A program made the position numbers and the translations under genes. From a virus: a stretch of DNA of 45,396 nt. The stretch is from positions 1 to 45,396 of IMG/VR virus record IMGVR_UViG_3300007609_000040; one strand, 5' to 3'. Positions 25,108-34,600 of this stretch are shown piece after piece (the stretch's first letter is position 1; the number at the start of each line of letters is the position of its first letter). Below the pieces are notes generated by a model. That model made no database searches, was not told where the DNA came from, and saw only the letters and a program-made list of their open reading frames with translations.

Positions 25108-28050
25108 ATGAAAAATTTACTTCTACTACTATTTGTGAGTATTGGTTTCCTTAGCTTTTCACAACAAAGAATTAAAGCAAAGGATATTAGAGTAACCGAT
25201 GAGATTAGAATCGGTAAAGATGCTGGTAATAATTCAGCCGCATTAGAAGTTAAAGACACTCTAAGGGGTGTTTTACTATCAAGGTTAACTCAACCTCAAA
25301 TAACATCTATGCCCTCGTTAGACACCGGTCTTGTTATCTATAATAAAGACTCTTTGTATTTTCAGCAATACAATGGTGATAGTTGGGTTCCCATGGATAA
25401 GATTGATTCTTTAGGGATTACTAATTTTGGTTTTGTAGCTGGAAATCATACCGACTCTATGGATGTTGCTAGCTTTGGTTTTGTAGCCGGAAATCATACA
25501 TTATACGATTTACAAAAAGTTTATTCAAACGGAAACCTAATCCAAGTATCACACCCTGATAGTGCTTTTGTGTTAGAATCAGAAACAGTTAGTGATTACG
25601 ATTATTTATTTATAGGTAAAAGTAATAATAACGATTCCACAATACTTTTTAGACCTAGAGGTGACCTGGTATTAAACAGAGGATTAGCTATCGCAAAAGA
25701 TAGTATCACAAATCATTCTTTAATAGATTTAGGCTCAGTATCAGATACGATAACAGGTATAAGATTTCAACCGTTAAACCAAACTCAGATAGATGCTTTA
25801 ACTTTAACACCTTCTGACTCAGCATGGATGGTTTACAATCGTACTGATTCAGCCTTTCAGTATTATGATGGCGATACATGGGAGTCTTTCGGTGGTGGTG
25901 CTAATTTATACACTACTGACGGTACTTTATCAGGTGCAAGGACTGTTGATTTAGGCTCTAATGACTTGACTTTTAAAAGCAACACAGGGACTGAATTTAT
26001 TTTATACCGCTCCGCTTCGGGCAATGGTTTTGGTCTATCCACTTCTTATTATTTGGATAATGCATCTTCAAATAAAACATTATACAACAGAATTAGTTCT
26101 GTTATAACTGACAACACGGATAGTTCAGAAGAATCTGAGCTCACCCTAAGCTCTGCTAAAAATGGAACTTTAGGAGTTGGACTAAAAGTAAAAAAAGACG
26201 GGATTATAGGTGCTAACAACGCTGATTTAGATGTATATAGAGATTCTCAAGTTGGAGGGTGTAAAATAAATATAAAATTAAACAATAGTAATGGAAATGC
26301 TATTAATTATGGTCAGATAGGGGCAAATGTTTCGTCTAATTCACCAGGCAATGAATCGGGAGGGCTGTATTTCAACACAATAAATGGAGGTACTAGTTCT
26401 ATAGTAGCACAAATAAATAAAGACGGCAATTTTTCTATCGGCTCTTCGTATTCAGCTTCGGGTTATAGCCCTAGAGTTTATATAGTAGGTAGAGGGGCAA
26501 CAAGTGCCACTACTGCTTTAGAAATAGAGAATAGTAATGGTGATAACGCTTTAACAATAACAGACGACCTTACCTCAAAGTTTGGAGGGCAACTAGAACT
26601 TTCCTCAACCGATGCAGGTGCTTTACTAAACCGAGTTACAACCGCTCAAATGAACGCTATAAGCACACCTAAAGATAATGAGTTAGTGCTTAACACCGAT
26701 TTAGAAGGATTGTATAGATATGACGGTGCTAACTGGACGGCTTTATCGGCTGGTTATGGCGTGATAGGTGTTATAACTGATTCGGATAATGGTGTACCAA
26801 CTTTTTACGCTGATTTACAAAGTGCTGTTAATTCAACTTTTTCGGTAGGTCTAAAAAGCACAATTACTCTTTATTCCAATGTAGAAGTGACATCAGTTAT
26901 AACTCTATCCAACAACACTAATGATAGCGAGTCTTTAACTTTAAATTTAAATGGATTTGAAATTGTAAATAATCAAGCTGACGCGAGTGGATTGTTGGTT
27001 ATAGGTGGTAATTGCGCTAACCTTAATCTTAAAGTCATTAATGGCAAATTAACTAGGAATAACGCTACAGGTGGGTACGCTATAGATATAAATAGCAATA
27101 AAAAATCCGTTACATTTAGCAACATAATAGCTTACTCTGATTCAGATAGAACTCTTAATATTAGTAATTCAGGTTATATACTTGACTTAGGTTATTCTTT
27201 TTTTGAAAATTCTGGAGGTACATATACTATATTTAATACAGGTTCTACAGGAAGGATTAAAAACTTTATTGCTACTGGTGACGCTAATATTACCTACAGA
27301 CAAGATGCAGGTCTTTTAGCTGAAAATTTTATGTGTATTAATACAGGAAGTGGCACTTCTTTAGCAACAAGAAGTACCGACATTTTGCAGAATTTTTATG
27401 CGTATTCAGATTCAGGTACAAGTATTGATTTTATCGGCACTGTAAATTGTGTAAATTTTTATGGTTATTCTGAAAGTGGACGAGTTATTGATGGTACAAG
27501 TAGTTCTTACATTATTAAAGACTTTCACTTAGAAAATGGAAATTCAAGCACAGATTATGTATTATTCAGTAATGGCGGAGGTACAAGAGAACACATAGGC
27601 GGTTCAATCATTAACAATGGGACACAGCACGGTGTTTTTGCGAGTAGTGGGACTATAATGAAGTATGTTGATATAAAACAAAACAATTCTAACTATTGTA
27701 TAGTTACAAGAACTGGCACTCTTGATTATTACCTTTATTGCAACTTAGTTAATGATGGAGGTTCAGCACTAAATGATAATCAACAGTCATTTTCTAAGTG
27801 GAAATTTTGCAATTTCAAGTCGAACCTAGACACTACCTCTGGTCACGCTGTAGTTCTAACAAGTAGTTCATTTACTTTTGAACATTGCTCATTTGAAGTT
27901 GTAAACGCTGGGGCAAATTGCATTAGCGGTGGTGTTGGTGATACAACAACTGTTGTTAATTCAACATATTCAGGTGCAACAACTCCAATTAATGCTAATG
28001 TAATAATCAACTCTTCAACTGATGAGGGCAATGGAAACAGAAGCTATTAA
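25108..28050 (+). CDS. beta-helix tail fibre/adhesin with N-terminal signal peptide
   Basis: A 980-residue protein. It opens with a Sec-type signal peptide, MKNLLLLLFVSIGFLSFSQ, as in flavobacterial secreted proteins. Three copies of one module follow, near residues 45-96, 205-258 and 492-546. Each has a leader such as LLSRLTQPQITSM or LLNRVTTAQMNAI and an ending of the form YNGDSWVP, YDGDTWES or YDGANWTA. An exact nonapeptide FGFVAGNHT occurs near 106 and 122. From about residue 549 a repetitive Asn/Ser/Thr-rich region with short strands continues to the end, typical of a right-handed parallel beta-helix tailspike. It probably recognises the host surface. A signal peptide is unexpected for a cytoplasmically assembled tail part. 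Confidence 0.8.
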   Translation: MKNLLLLLFVSIGFLSFSQQRIKAKDIRVTDEIRIGKDAGNNSAALEVKDTLRGVLLSRLTQPQITSMPSLDTGLVIYNKDSLYFQQYNGDSWVPMDKIDSLGITNFGFVAGNHTDSMDVASFGFVAGNHTLYDLQKVYSNGNLIQVSHPDSAFVLESETVSDYDYLFIGKSNNNDSTILFRPRGDLVLNRGLAIAKDSITNHSLIDLGSVSDTITGIRFQPLNQTQIDALTLTPSDSAWMVYNRTDSAFQYYDGDTWESFGGGANLYTTDGTLSGARTVDLGSNDLTFKSNTGTEFILYRSASGNGFGLSTSYYLDNASSNKTLYNRISSVITDNTDSSEESELTLSSAKNGTLGVGLKVKKDGIIGANNADLDVYRDSQVGGCKINIKLNNSNGNAINYGQIGANVSSNSPGNESGGLYFNTINGGTSSIVAQINKDGNFSIGSSYSASGYSPRVYIVGRGATSATTALEIENSNGDNALTITDDLTSKFGGQLELSSTDAGALLNRVTTAQMNAISTPKDNELVLNTDLEGLYRYDGANWTALSAGYGVIGVITDSDNGVPTFYADLQSAVNSTFSVGLKSTITLYSNVEVTSVITLSNNTNDSESLTLNLNGFEIVNNQADASGLLVIGGNCANLNLKVINGKLTRNNATGGYAIDINSNKKSVTFSNIIAYSDSDRTLNISNSGYILDLGYSFFENSGGTYTIFNTGSTGRIKNFIATGDANITYRQDAGLLAENFMCINTGSGTSLATRSTDILQNFYAYSDSGTSIDFIGTVNCVNFYGYSESGRVIDGTSSSYIIKDFHLENGNSSTDYVLFSNGGGTREHIGGSIINNGTQHGVFASSGTIMKYVDIKQNNSNYCIVTRTGTLDYYLYCNLVNDGGSALNDNQQSFSKWKFCNFKSNLDTTSGHAVVLTSSSFTFEHCSFEVVNAGANCISGGVGDTTTVVNSTYSGATTPINANVIINSSTDEGNGNRSY

Positions 28051-28084
28051 TAACTTTTAATCTTAAACTTTTAAACTTTAAAAA

Positions 28085-28555
28085 ATGAAAAATCTATTTA
28101 TTTTAATTTTAATCACACTAGCCTTAACGGCAAAGGCTCAAGACATTTCAACCGATTGGACGATTGAAAACGGTGTTGATTCGGTTACAATGCTTAATAA
28201 GCGTTATGTAGTTGATGCTTACACGATTCAAGTATTAAGACCTAACAACCAACATCCAAAAATTACAGTACATTTGAGAGAGCAAATATACACGCCAAAT
28301 GGGGCTGTTGTTGAAGATGAAACGGCTGGTTATCAAGTTGTAAAGGGTAAGGCTAGAACACACTACGACGGAACCTTAATGCCTAAGTTAGATTCTCTAG
28401 GACAAGTTGTTTATACCACTGATTCACTAGGTAATCAGGTGCCAGTATTAGGACGCTATGACTCTTATGAACGTGTTATATACTCGCTTGAAAACGGCTT
28501 ATTCACAAAGCAAGTTGCGATACAAGGAATTAAGGAATACTACAAAATTGAGTAA
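28085..28555 (+). CDS. small secreted protein of the fibre locus
   Basis: A 156-residue protein with a second signal peptide, MKNLFILILITLALTAKA, and a likely cleavage before QD. It shares the first four residues with the fibre protein upstream. The mature part is beta-rich and polar (TITVHL-like strands, GTLMPKLDSLGQVVY, TTDSLGNQVPVLGRYDSYER), with no recognisable domain. It starts 35 bases after the fibre gene and overlaps the next gene by one base (TAATG). It could accompany the fibre, or act in the host envelope, for instance by blocking superinfection. Both are inference. Confidence 0.65.
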   Translation: MKNLFILILITLALTAKAQDISTDWTIENGVDSVTMLNKRYVVDAYTIQVLRPNNQHPKITVHLREQIYTPNGAVVEDETAGYQVVKGKARTHYDGTLMPKLDSLGQVVYTTDSLGNQVPVLGRYDSYERVIYSLENGLFTKQVAIQGIKEYYKIE

Positions 28556-29001
28556 TGAATAATTCAAGAGAAGAAATAATAAGAGTCATGGAGGCTTCAA
28601 TCGAAGCAAAATGTATAACAGAGGATATAGCTGTAGAAATAAGGGCAGCTCACTATGATCCTAACTTTGATATTATTCATGATTCTGATGGTTCTACTCA
28701 CAATAATTACGCATGGCCTAACGATAGGCACCCTGTATTAGTTTGGCACGATTGGAAAATGAGTCAACTAAAAAAAGAAGTAGGACAAAAACCTAAGTTC
28801 AAAAACTTAAAATCCTTTATCCCTGAAAGGATCAATTACCTAAGACGTAAGTTTGCTTTCGTTAGAGATACTAACCTTCAGTTAAAGAAGATGATGGAAG
28901 CTTACAAACCTATACCTGAGACATACGTTTCAGACCTTGAGAGACACTATTTATCAGTATTCTATAAGGCTACCATATCTAAGTTTCTTTTCGGTAGGTA
29001 G
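28555..29001 (+). CDS. hypothetical protein of the tail region
   Basis: A 148-residue protein with a helical N-terminus (REEIIRVMEASIEAKCITED), a polar middle with His, Asp and Trp (HDSDGSTHNNYAWPNDRHPV, then LVWHDWKMSQL), and a helical, positively charged C-terminus (RINYLRRKFAFVRDTNLQLK). No signal peptide or membrane segment. It is the last gene of the fibre cassette, before the hairpin at 29020-29043. No function recognised. Confidence 0.6.
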   Translation: MNNSREEIIRVMEASIEAKCITEDIAVEIRAAHYDPNFDIIHDSDGSTHNNYAWPNDRHPVLVWHDWKMSQLKKEVGQKPKFKNLKSFIPERINYLRRKFAFVRDTNLQLKKMMEAYKPIPETYVSDLERHYLSVFYKATISKFLFGR

Positions 29002-29019
29002 TAAAAAAATAAATAATAG

Positions 29020-29052
29020 GCCTTGCTTTTAACAAAGTAAGGCTTATATTTA
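29020..29052 (+). terminator. hairpin with weak T tract, probable terminator
   Basis: GCCTTGCTTT (29020-29029) pairs with AAAGTAAGGC (29034-29043), ten pairs including one G-U, around a 4-base loop, followed by TTATATTT. It separates the fibre cassette from the ejection-protein genes. The box TATATTTA at 29045-29052 could also act as a -7 element (one mismatch) for the next gene. Confidence 0.55.
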
Positions 29053-29070
29053 TCCCCATAAATAAAAACA

Positions 29071-29406
29071 ATGGGGTTTAATTGTACTGGTTGCGGAATT
29101 TGTTGTACTAAAGTAAAATCTTTACTAGACTCTATAGATACTGGTAGGCTAGATAAAGGAAGCAACATTGAAGCTAAAAAATTCCCTTACAAAGCAAAGA
29201 AAGACGGTTCGTGCGAAATGTTCGAAGACAATAAATGTAAAGTTTATCATAACCGTCCTAACATTTGTAACGTAGAAACCATGTATAAAAAATACCATAT
29301 CAATGAAATGAGTAAGGAAGAGTATTTTAAAAAATCAAATAAAAGCTGTAACTTTCTGATGAAGTTACACAACGTTCCTGAAAAATTTCACATAAAAGAC
29401 TTATAA
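29071..29406 (+). CDS. CxxCxxCC (YkgJ-type) metal-binding protein
   Basis: A 111-residue protein with the CxxCxxCC signature at residues 5-12 (CTGCGICC) and additional Cys at 48, 56, 66 and 93. CKVYHNRPNIC matches the family's C-x-VY-x-x-RP-x-x-C motif. YkgJ-like domains bind zinc or iron-sulphur and occur in FliB-type methylases and in many small proteins of unknown function. Here it stands alone, 70 bases after the fibre cassette and one base before an ejection-type protein. It is either a cargo gene or a modifier/assembly factor for virion proteins. The family call is firm; the role is not. Confidence 0.85.
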   Translation: MGFNCTGCGICCTKVKSLLDSIDTGRLDKGSNIEAKKFPYKAKKDGSCEMFEDNKCKVYHNRPNICNVETMYKKYHINEMSKEEYFKKSNKSCNFLMKLHNVPEKFHIKDL

Positions 29407-29407
29407 C

Positions 29408-30193
29408 ATGGCGATACCATCAGCTTTAATAGCAGCAATACCAGCAATAGCTCAAGGGGTTACAGGAGTTTACCAAACTGTAAAGGGAAACCAACTAGAG
29501 AAACAAGCGGGAGAAAGACCTGAATACGAGATACCCGAAGAAGTTTTACAAGCTTTAGAGGCTACTAGAACTAGAGCAAACCAAACAAGGTTACCAGGAC
29601 AGAGTGCTATCGAATCTCAAATAAAAGCATCCACAGCATCCACAGCTGGAAGGATGAGTGAAGCAGCTGGATCATCATCCGAACTATTAGGTGCTTTAGC
29701 TCAAGCCGGATTAGGCGAGCAACAAAACATGATGAACTTAGGGATTAAATCAGCACAGCTTCAAGACCAAAGACAAGCTGAACTTATTGACTTCCTTAAA
29801 AAAATGGGATCATATAGAGATAAGGAATTTCAAGCTAATGAAATGAATCCATGGCAAGAAGCTATGGCAGCTTCAAGTGCTATGAAAGGTTCGGGTATGC
29901 AAAACATATTTGCAGGAGTTAGTGATGTAGCTGGTATAGGTTTGAATCAAGTAACAAACGATCAAATTGAAAAGATATTAGGTTTGTTAGGTGGATCCAA
30001 TTCGCAAGCTAATACCGGTGGTGTTGACTTAGGTTCTGACTTAGGTGTTGAAAAAGACCCAAGTATGACAAACAACCCTTTTAACACAACTTTAAATTCG
30101 GGTAACGTTACAGATGTTGATGCTTTTAAAAATGAATTTACTCAATTAGAAAGGTTCTTAAATTTATCTTCTTTTAACCAAAACAACAAATAA
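29408..30193 (+). CDS. internal virion / ejection protein candidate
   Basis: A 261-residue protein. A hydrophobic, Ala-rich first helix (PSALIAAIPAIAQGVTGVYQ) is followed by long amphipathic Ala/Gln/Met-rich helices (SSSELLGALAQAGLGEQQNM; QLQDQRQAELIDFLKK) and a polar Asn/Gly-rich tail. This composition is that of small internal virion proteins such as T7 gp14 or P22 gp7, which form a channel across the host envelope during DNA entry. It is the first of three consecutive genes of increasing size (261, 473, 2656 residues), as in ejection operons. No catalytic motif. Confidence 0.65.
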   Translation: MAIPSALIAAIPAIAQGVTGVYQTVKGNQLEKQAGERPEYEIPEEVLQALEATRTRANQTRLPGQSAIESQIKASTASTAGRMSEAAGSSSELLGALAQAGLGEQQNMMNLGIKSAQLQDQRQAELIDFLKKMGSYRDKEFQANEMNPWQEAMAASSAMKGSGMQNIFAGVSDVAGIGLNQVTNDQIEKILGLLGGSNSQANTGGVDLGSDLGVEKDPSMTNNPFNTTLNSGNVTDVDAFKNEFTQLERFLNLSSFNQNNK

Positions 30194-30196
30194 TAA

Positions 30197-31618
30197 ATGA
30201 ATCCATTATCAGTATCATACAAAGGGACAGAGGGTAGCGGTGAAGCTCAGATGTTTGGTAAAAGTAGCTTTGATCCTGTTAAAGATTCAGGTAAAGCTTT
30301 AGATAAAGTTACCTCAGCTAAATTAAAACAACGAGAAAGACTAGAAACTAAATTCGGTGAACTAGCTGATATCAATTTAGAAGGTATTGACATTGATATC
30401 GAGAGAGAGTTTCAGAATGATAAGAAAATGCTTTTAAACAAAGTATCTTCACTTTACAAGGACGGTATAGACCCTTTTAATCCTATGAATGAGGACGCTT
30501 ACTTCGAAGTAAGGAATCTTAAAAGTGGGCTTGAGAAAAAAGTAAACATCTCAAAGAATCAAGAAAAGATTAATCAGTCTTTCTTAGAGGTTATGAGGTC
30601 TGATGACTTTACTAAAAAATACGATGCTGAACAAACCATAGATAACTACAAGAATTGGAGACAAGCAAGCGTGACAGAGAGAGCTAAAATGAATCCTAGT
30701 GATGTATTGGTTCAAACTCCGGAATCCTTTGATGTGAATACTTATATTAAAGACAACTTCAAGCTTCTTGAGGAATTAGAGTCTTCAGGAACCGTATCTG
30801 AAATTAACGATGAAGGTATAACAATCAAGAAATCATGGAACAGTAGAACACCGGATGCTTTGATTGCAGCTTCTAAATCCTTTATCGATGGTAGTGATAA
30901 GTTAAGAGATGCCGTTAAAGCTGATTTCGATAAATTAAGTGCTACAGAAAGAGGTAAGTATAACGGTTTATCTGATTACTTCTATCAAAACCACATGAAG
31001 CAATACGTTAAAAGTGATTTCAAGAATGAGCAATCTAAAAAAGGTGGTGGATCAGGTGGTTACGGTGGTTCTAAAATAACTGAGAACTTCTTAGACACTA
31101 GAGTTAAAAACATAACCTCTATTATTAAAGCTTTTGAAAACAATAGTAACGGATTTGGTAACCCTTCAAAAGAAGCTTTACAACTATTACCAGCTTTAAC
31201 AGAAGGTAATGATTCTATTGTTGATGCTAGTTACGATTACCTAACAGGAGACCACAGTAAACCTGTGTTAATCATTAAGAAGAGAGGTTCAAAAATGATT
31301 GAAGATGCTGAAGGTAATGAGTCTAGAGAGATAATGACTATTACGGTACCTTTATCAGACCCAGGAGCCTTCGTGCAGTTAAACGAATTGTTTAACGAGA
31401 ATAATGATGGTGTTAGCAATGTTGTACCTTTAGAGCTATTACAACAATACACGAAAGAAAAAGGTTATGAAACAGACTTCTCTAATCTTTATGATCCTGT
31501 GAACTCAATAAAAAGACTTTCAGATGGGATTAAAGAAACAACGAAGCAAACCGGAGAAAAAAAGAAAACAGATAACAAAGAAACAAACATTAAATTAACT
31601 GAAGGTAGTCCTTTATAA
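30197..31618 (+). CDS. internal virion / ejection protein candidate
   Basis: A 473-residue, largely helical charged protein between the 261-aa and 2656-aa genes, with three bases before it and ten after. N-terminal helices (ERLETKFGELADINLEGID), a middle with EYRDAVKADF-like helices, a flexible GGGSGGYGGS linker near residue 290, then a C-terminal mixed region (KPVLIIKKRGSKMIEDAEG) with a Lys-rich end. No family recognised. Gene order suggests an inner-core protein of the virion. Confidence 0.62.
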   Translation: MNPLSVSYKGTEGSGEAQMFGKSSFDPVKDSGKALDKVTSAKLKQRERLETKFGELADINLEGIDIDIEREFQNDKKMLLNKVSSLYKDGIDPFNPMNEDAYFEVRNLKSGLEKKVNISKNQEKINQSFLEVMRSDDFTKKYDAEQTIDNYKNWRQASVTERAKMNPSDVLVQTPESFDVNTYIKDNFKLLEELESSGTVSEINDEGITIKKSWNSRTPDALIAASKSFIDGSDKLRDAVKADFDKLSATERGKYNGLSDYFYQNHMKQYVKSDFKNEQSKKGGGSGGYGGSKITENFLDTRVKNITSIIKAFENNSNGFGNPSKEALQLLPALTEGNDSIVDASYDYLTGDHSKPVLIIKKRGSKMIEDAEGNESREIMTITVPLSDPGAFVQLNELFNENNDGVSNVVPLELLQQYTKEKGYETDFSNLYDPVNSIKRLSDGIKETTKQTGEKKKTDNKETNIKLTEGSPL

Positions 31619-31628
31619 AAAAAACAAT

Positions 31629-34600
31629 ATGCCAGGTACTAAAGATTTAATAAAAGATTTTTACGCAAAATACGACCCTGAAGCTTACTCAGAAGAAAAG
31701 GTAAAGCAAGTAGAAGATTTTTACAAAGGCGATACTGATAAGTTAATAAAAGACTTCTATGCAAAGTATGACCCTGAATCTTACTCAGAAGAAAAGGTGA
31801 GTAAAGTATCTGAATTTTATGGTTTAAAAAAAAAAGAAGTTTCAGATACAGAATTGGATCCGCAATCGAAAGAATCGGATCAGCAATCGAAAAAGCCGGA
31901 AGAAGAATCAAAGAGGTACACTGAGGACGGTAAGGAAATATTATCATCTTCTGACGACTTAACACCTGAACAGGTAGATGAACTATTTACTGAAAGAAAG
32001 GAAGGCGAAGAGTTGTCTTTCAAAATCGAAGGTAGTGAACCTCAAAAGGTTCAAATGGTTGATGAATACGGAAGATTTGTAGAACCATACAAGGAACCTG
32101 AAAAAGATAAAGGCTTAGAGGCTTATGCTAAAGCTAACGGTTTAGAAGAAAAGCTGCAAGCTAAACTATCTCAAGATAAGCTAAAGCAAGGTAACTACAA
32201 TGACGGTGATCTGTTTACTATAAAGAATCAACAGTATAAAGAGAATCTAGAGAAAAACAAACCTGAAATCAATCAACTTGATTTTGAAATCCAAGAGTTA
32301 GACAAACAGAAAGCTGAACTAGCTGCTGAATATGGTTCTTTAGATAAAGCTCCAAGTGAAGTTGTTGAAAGAATAAACAACAGCCAAGCCCAGTTAAAAC
32401 AAGACAAGGAATCTATAGCTGGTAAAGCACCATCTGAAGAGCTTGTTGAAAAAATAGTTGAAGTTGATTTATTTGAGACTCAATGGGATGAATGGAGTGA
32501 TTTATTTAGTGACCCATTAATGGTAGATAGTGATGCTGGTGAGAACGTTGAAAGGTCTTACTACATGAATCAGCAAAAAGAACTTCTTAAAAATTGGCTT
32601 GAAAGCAATCCTCAAGAAGCTAACAAGCTTATTCAGATGACTGAAAAGGGAATGACTCTAACCAGCAACCAACAGTATGACTTAGTTATGAAAGCTAATT
32701 CATCAATGATTGAAGACGCTAGCTCTAAAATGAAAGACATGGAGCCGGAAGTGGAGTCATACTTATCTGACGTAAAAAAACTAAAGGAAGAGTATCAGTT
32801 AGAGATGAATGGTTTGAAAAATAACCACCCTGAGATATACAAGCTTGTAAACCAACAGGAGCTTACTGAGCAAGATAGGTTAGCTTTACAGCAAAAGGGA
32901 GGCCGTGATTACGTAACCAAACATACAACCCCTTTAAAATCATCTATAGATAGATTAAAGAAAAAGCAAGAAGATCAAGAAGGTATTGAAGAATACCAAA
33001 AACTTGCTTTAAAAAGAAAGGAGTATGCTCAAAACCTTAATGTTTTAATAGGTGGTGATAAAGAGAAGTTAGACGATATGAAGTTAGCTTTTAAATCAAA
33101 GCTAGAAGCTATCGAAGAAGAAAAGGAGTTGAAAAAAGAACTCCAAGAATCACCTGTAAAACAAATGTTTGACGAAACAACTAAGGCAATATATAATTCT
33201 GCGGTTGATTTTTATGGTGGGTCAGTTGATTTAGGTTATATGCTTTATGATAAAGCAGCTAGAGCCACCTATAAAGATGATGATGAGTACACGTATGCTG
33301 ATAAGATGTTTTCCCAAATAAAAGATTATGAAGAAAACGTTATAAAGTTCAGGGAAGCTGAGATGGGTGCTTTAATTGAAGACGGTGAGCTTAACGAGTT
33401 AGCAGTACTACCTACTTTAGCTAGAACAATAACAGACATGATACTGTTAACAAAAGGAGGCAAAGCTGTAAGTGGAACCCCTGGTTTAACGTTAAAGAAC
33501 GCTGTTAAAAATTCTGAACTTATAACAAGATCAATGGTGGCTTCAGCTGATGATTATTACGAGGAAGCTTTAAGATCAGGTTTAGATCAGAGTGATGCTG
33601 TAAATCACGCATTAAGAGCATCTATAACCACAAGTATGCTTGAGTTAGTAAGCCCAGGAGAAACCTTGTTTAAGAAAGGATTGAGGGATGCTAGCTTGAT
33701 ATCTTTAGTTAAAAACTCTAGTAAGCAGGGTATAAGAAAAGAGTTTGCTAAAAACATGGGAAGGGAACTGTTACAGGAAAACCTTCAGGAAGCATTACAG
33801 TTAGGTGGTGATAAGCTTAACAACTTAATCACTAACTATATATCGGATCAAGGAGGTTTAGAGACAGCTGTATCATCAGACGAGATATTAGAAACAGTAT
33901 TACTTACATCTTTAACAGTTGGAGCCATAGGAGGGTTTAACAAGATGACAGGAGGTAATAAAACCCAGGTTGTAAACTCATCTATTTACGAACTAGCTAA
34001 AAACAAGGAGGGTGCTAACAGAGTGATCCAAGAGTTGTCCGACAATAAAACATTAACACCATCTCAAGCTGAATCTTTATTGAAGAACATCGATATAATG
34101 GAACAATCCATTAATGAGGTAGTTGAGAACACAGGAGAAGGCGTTTTAGTAGGTAAAGCTTCAATCCTTAATTATCAGATAAAAGAGCTTTTAGAGAAGC
34201 GGAAATCAATAAAATCTGAAGGGTTGCTTAAATCTAATGCTGAAAAAGTAAGAAACCTACAAACACAATTGGATGCTGTATTAAATTTAGATAAAGCAGT
34301 AAAGGATTCTCAAAAACAAAGTAAACCTGAGAAAACAGTAATACCTTCAGATTCCTTAAAGGAAACTCAAGAGTTTGCTAGAGATGAACAAGTAGATATA
34401 GTTTACAAGGATGCTAACCTTGTGCCTGAAAGATTAAGGGAGTTATCAAAGAATGAGACAACTAATGAAGACGGTGGTGTTACACTATCGTTTGATGGTG
34501 GTACTTTAATTGATAATAACTTAGGTAAAGAAAAGAAACAGGCACCTGAGAAAACTGAAGAAACCACACAGGAAGCTACTGAAGTAACAGAGAATGAAGT

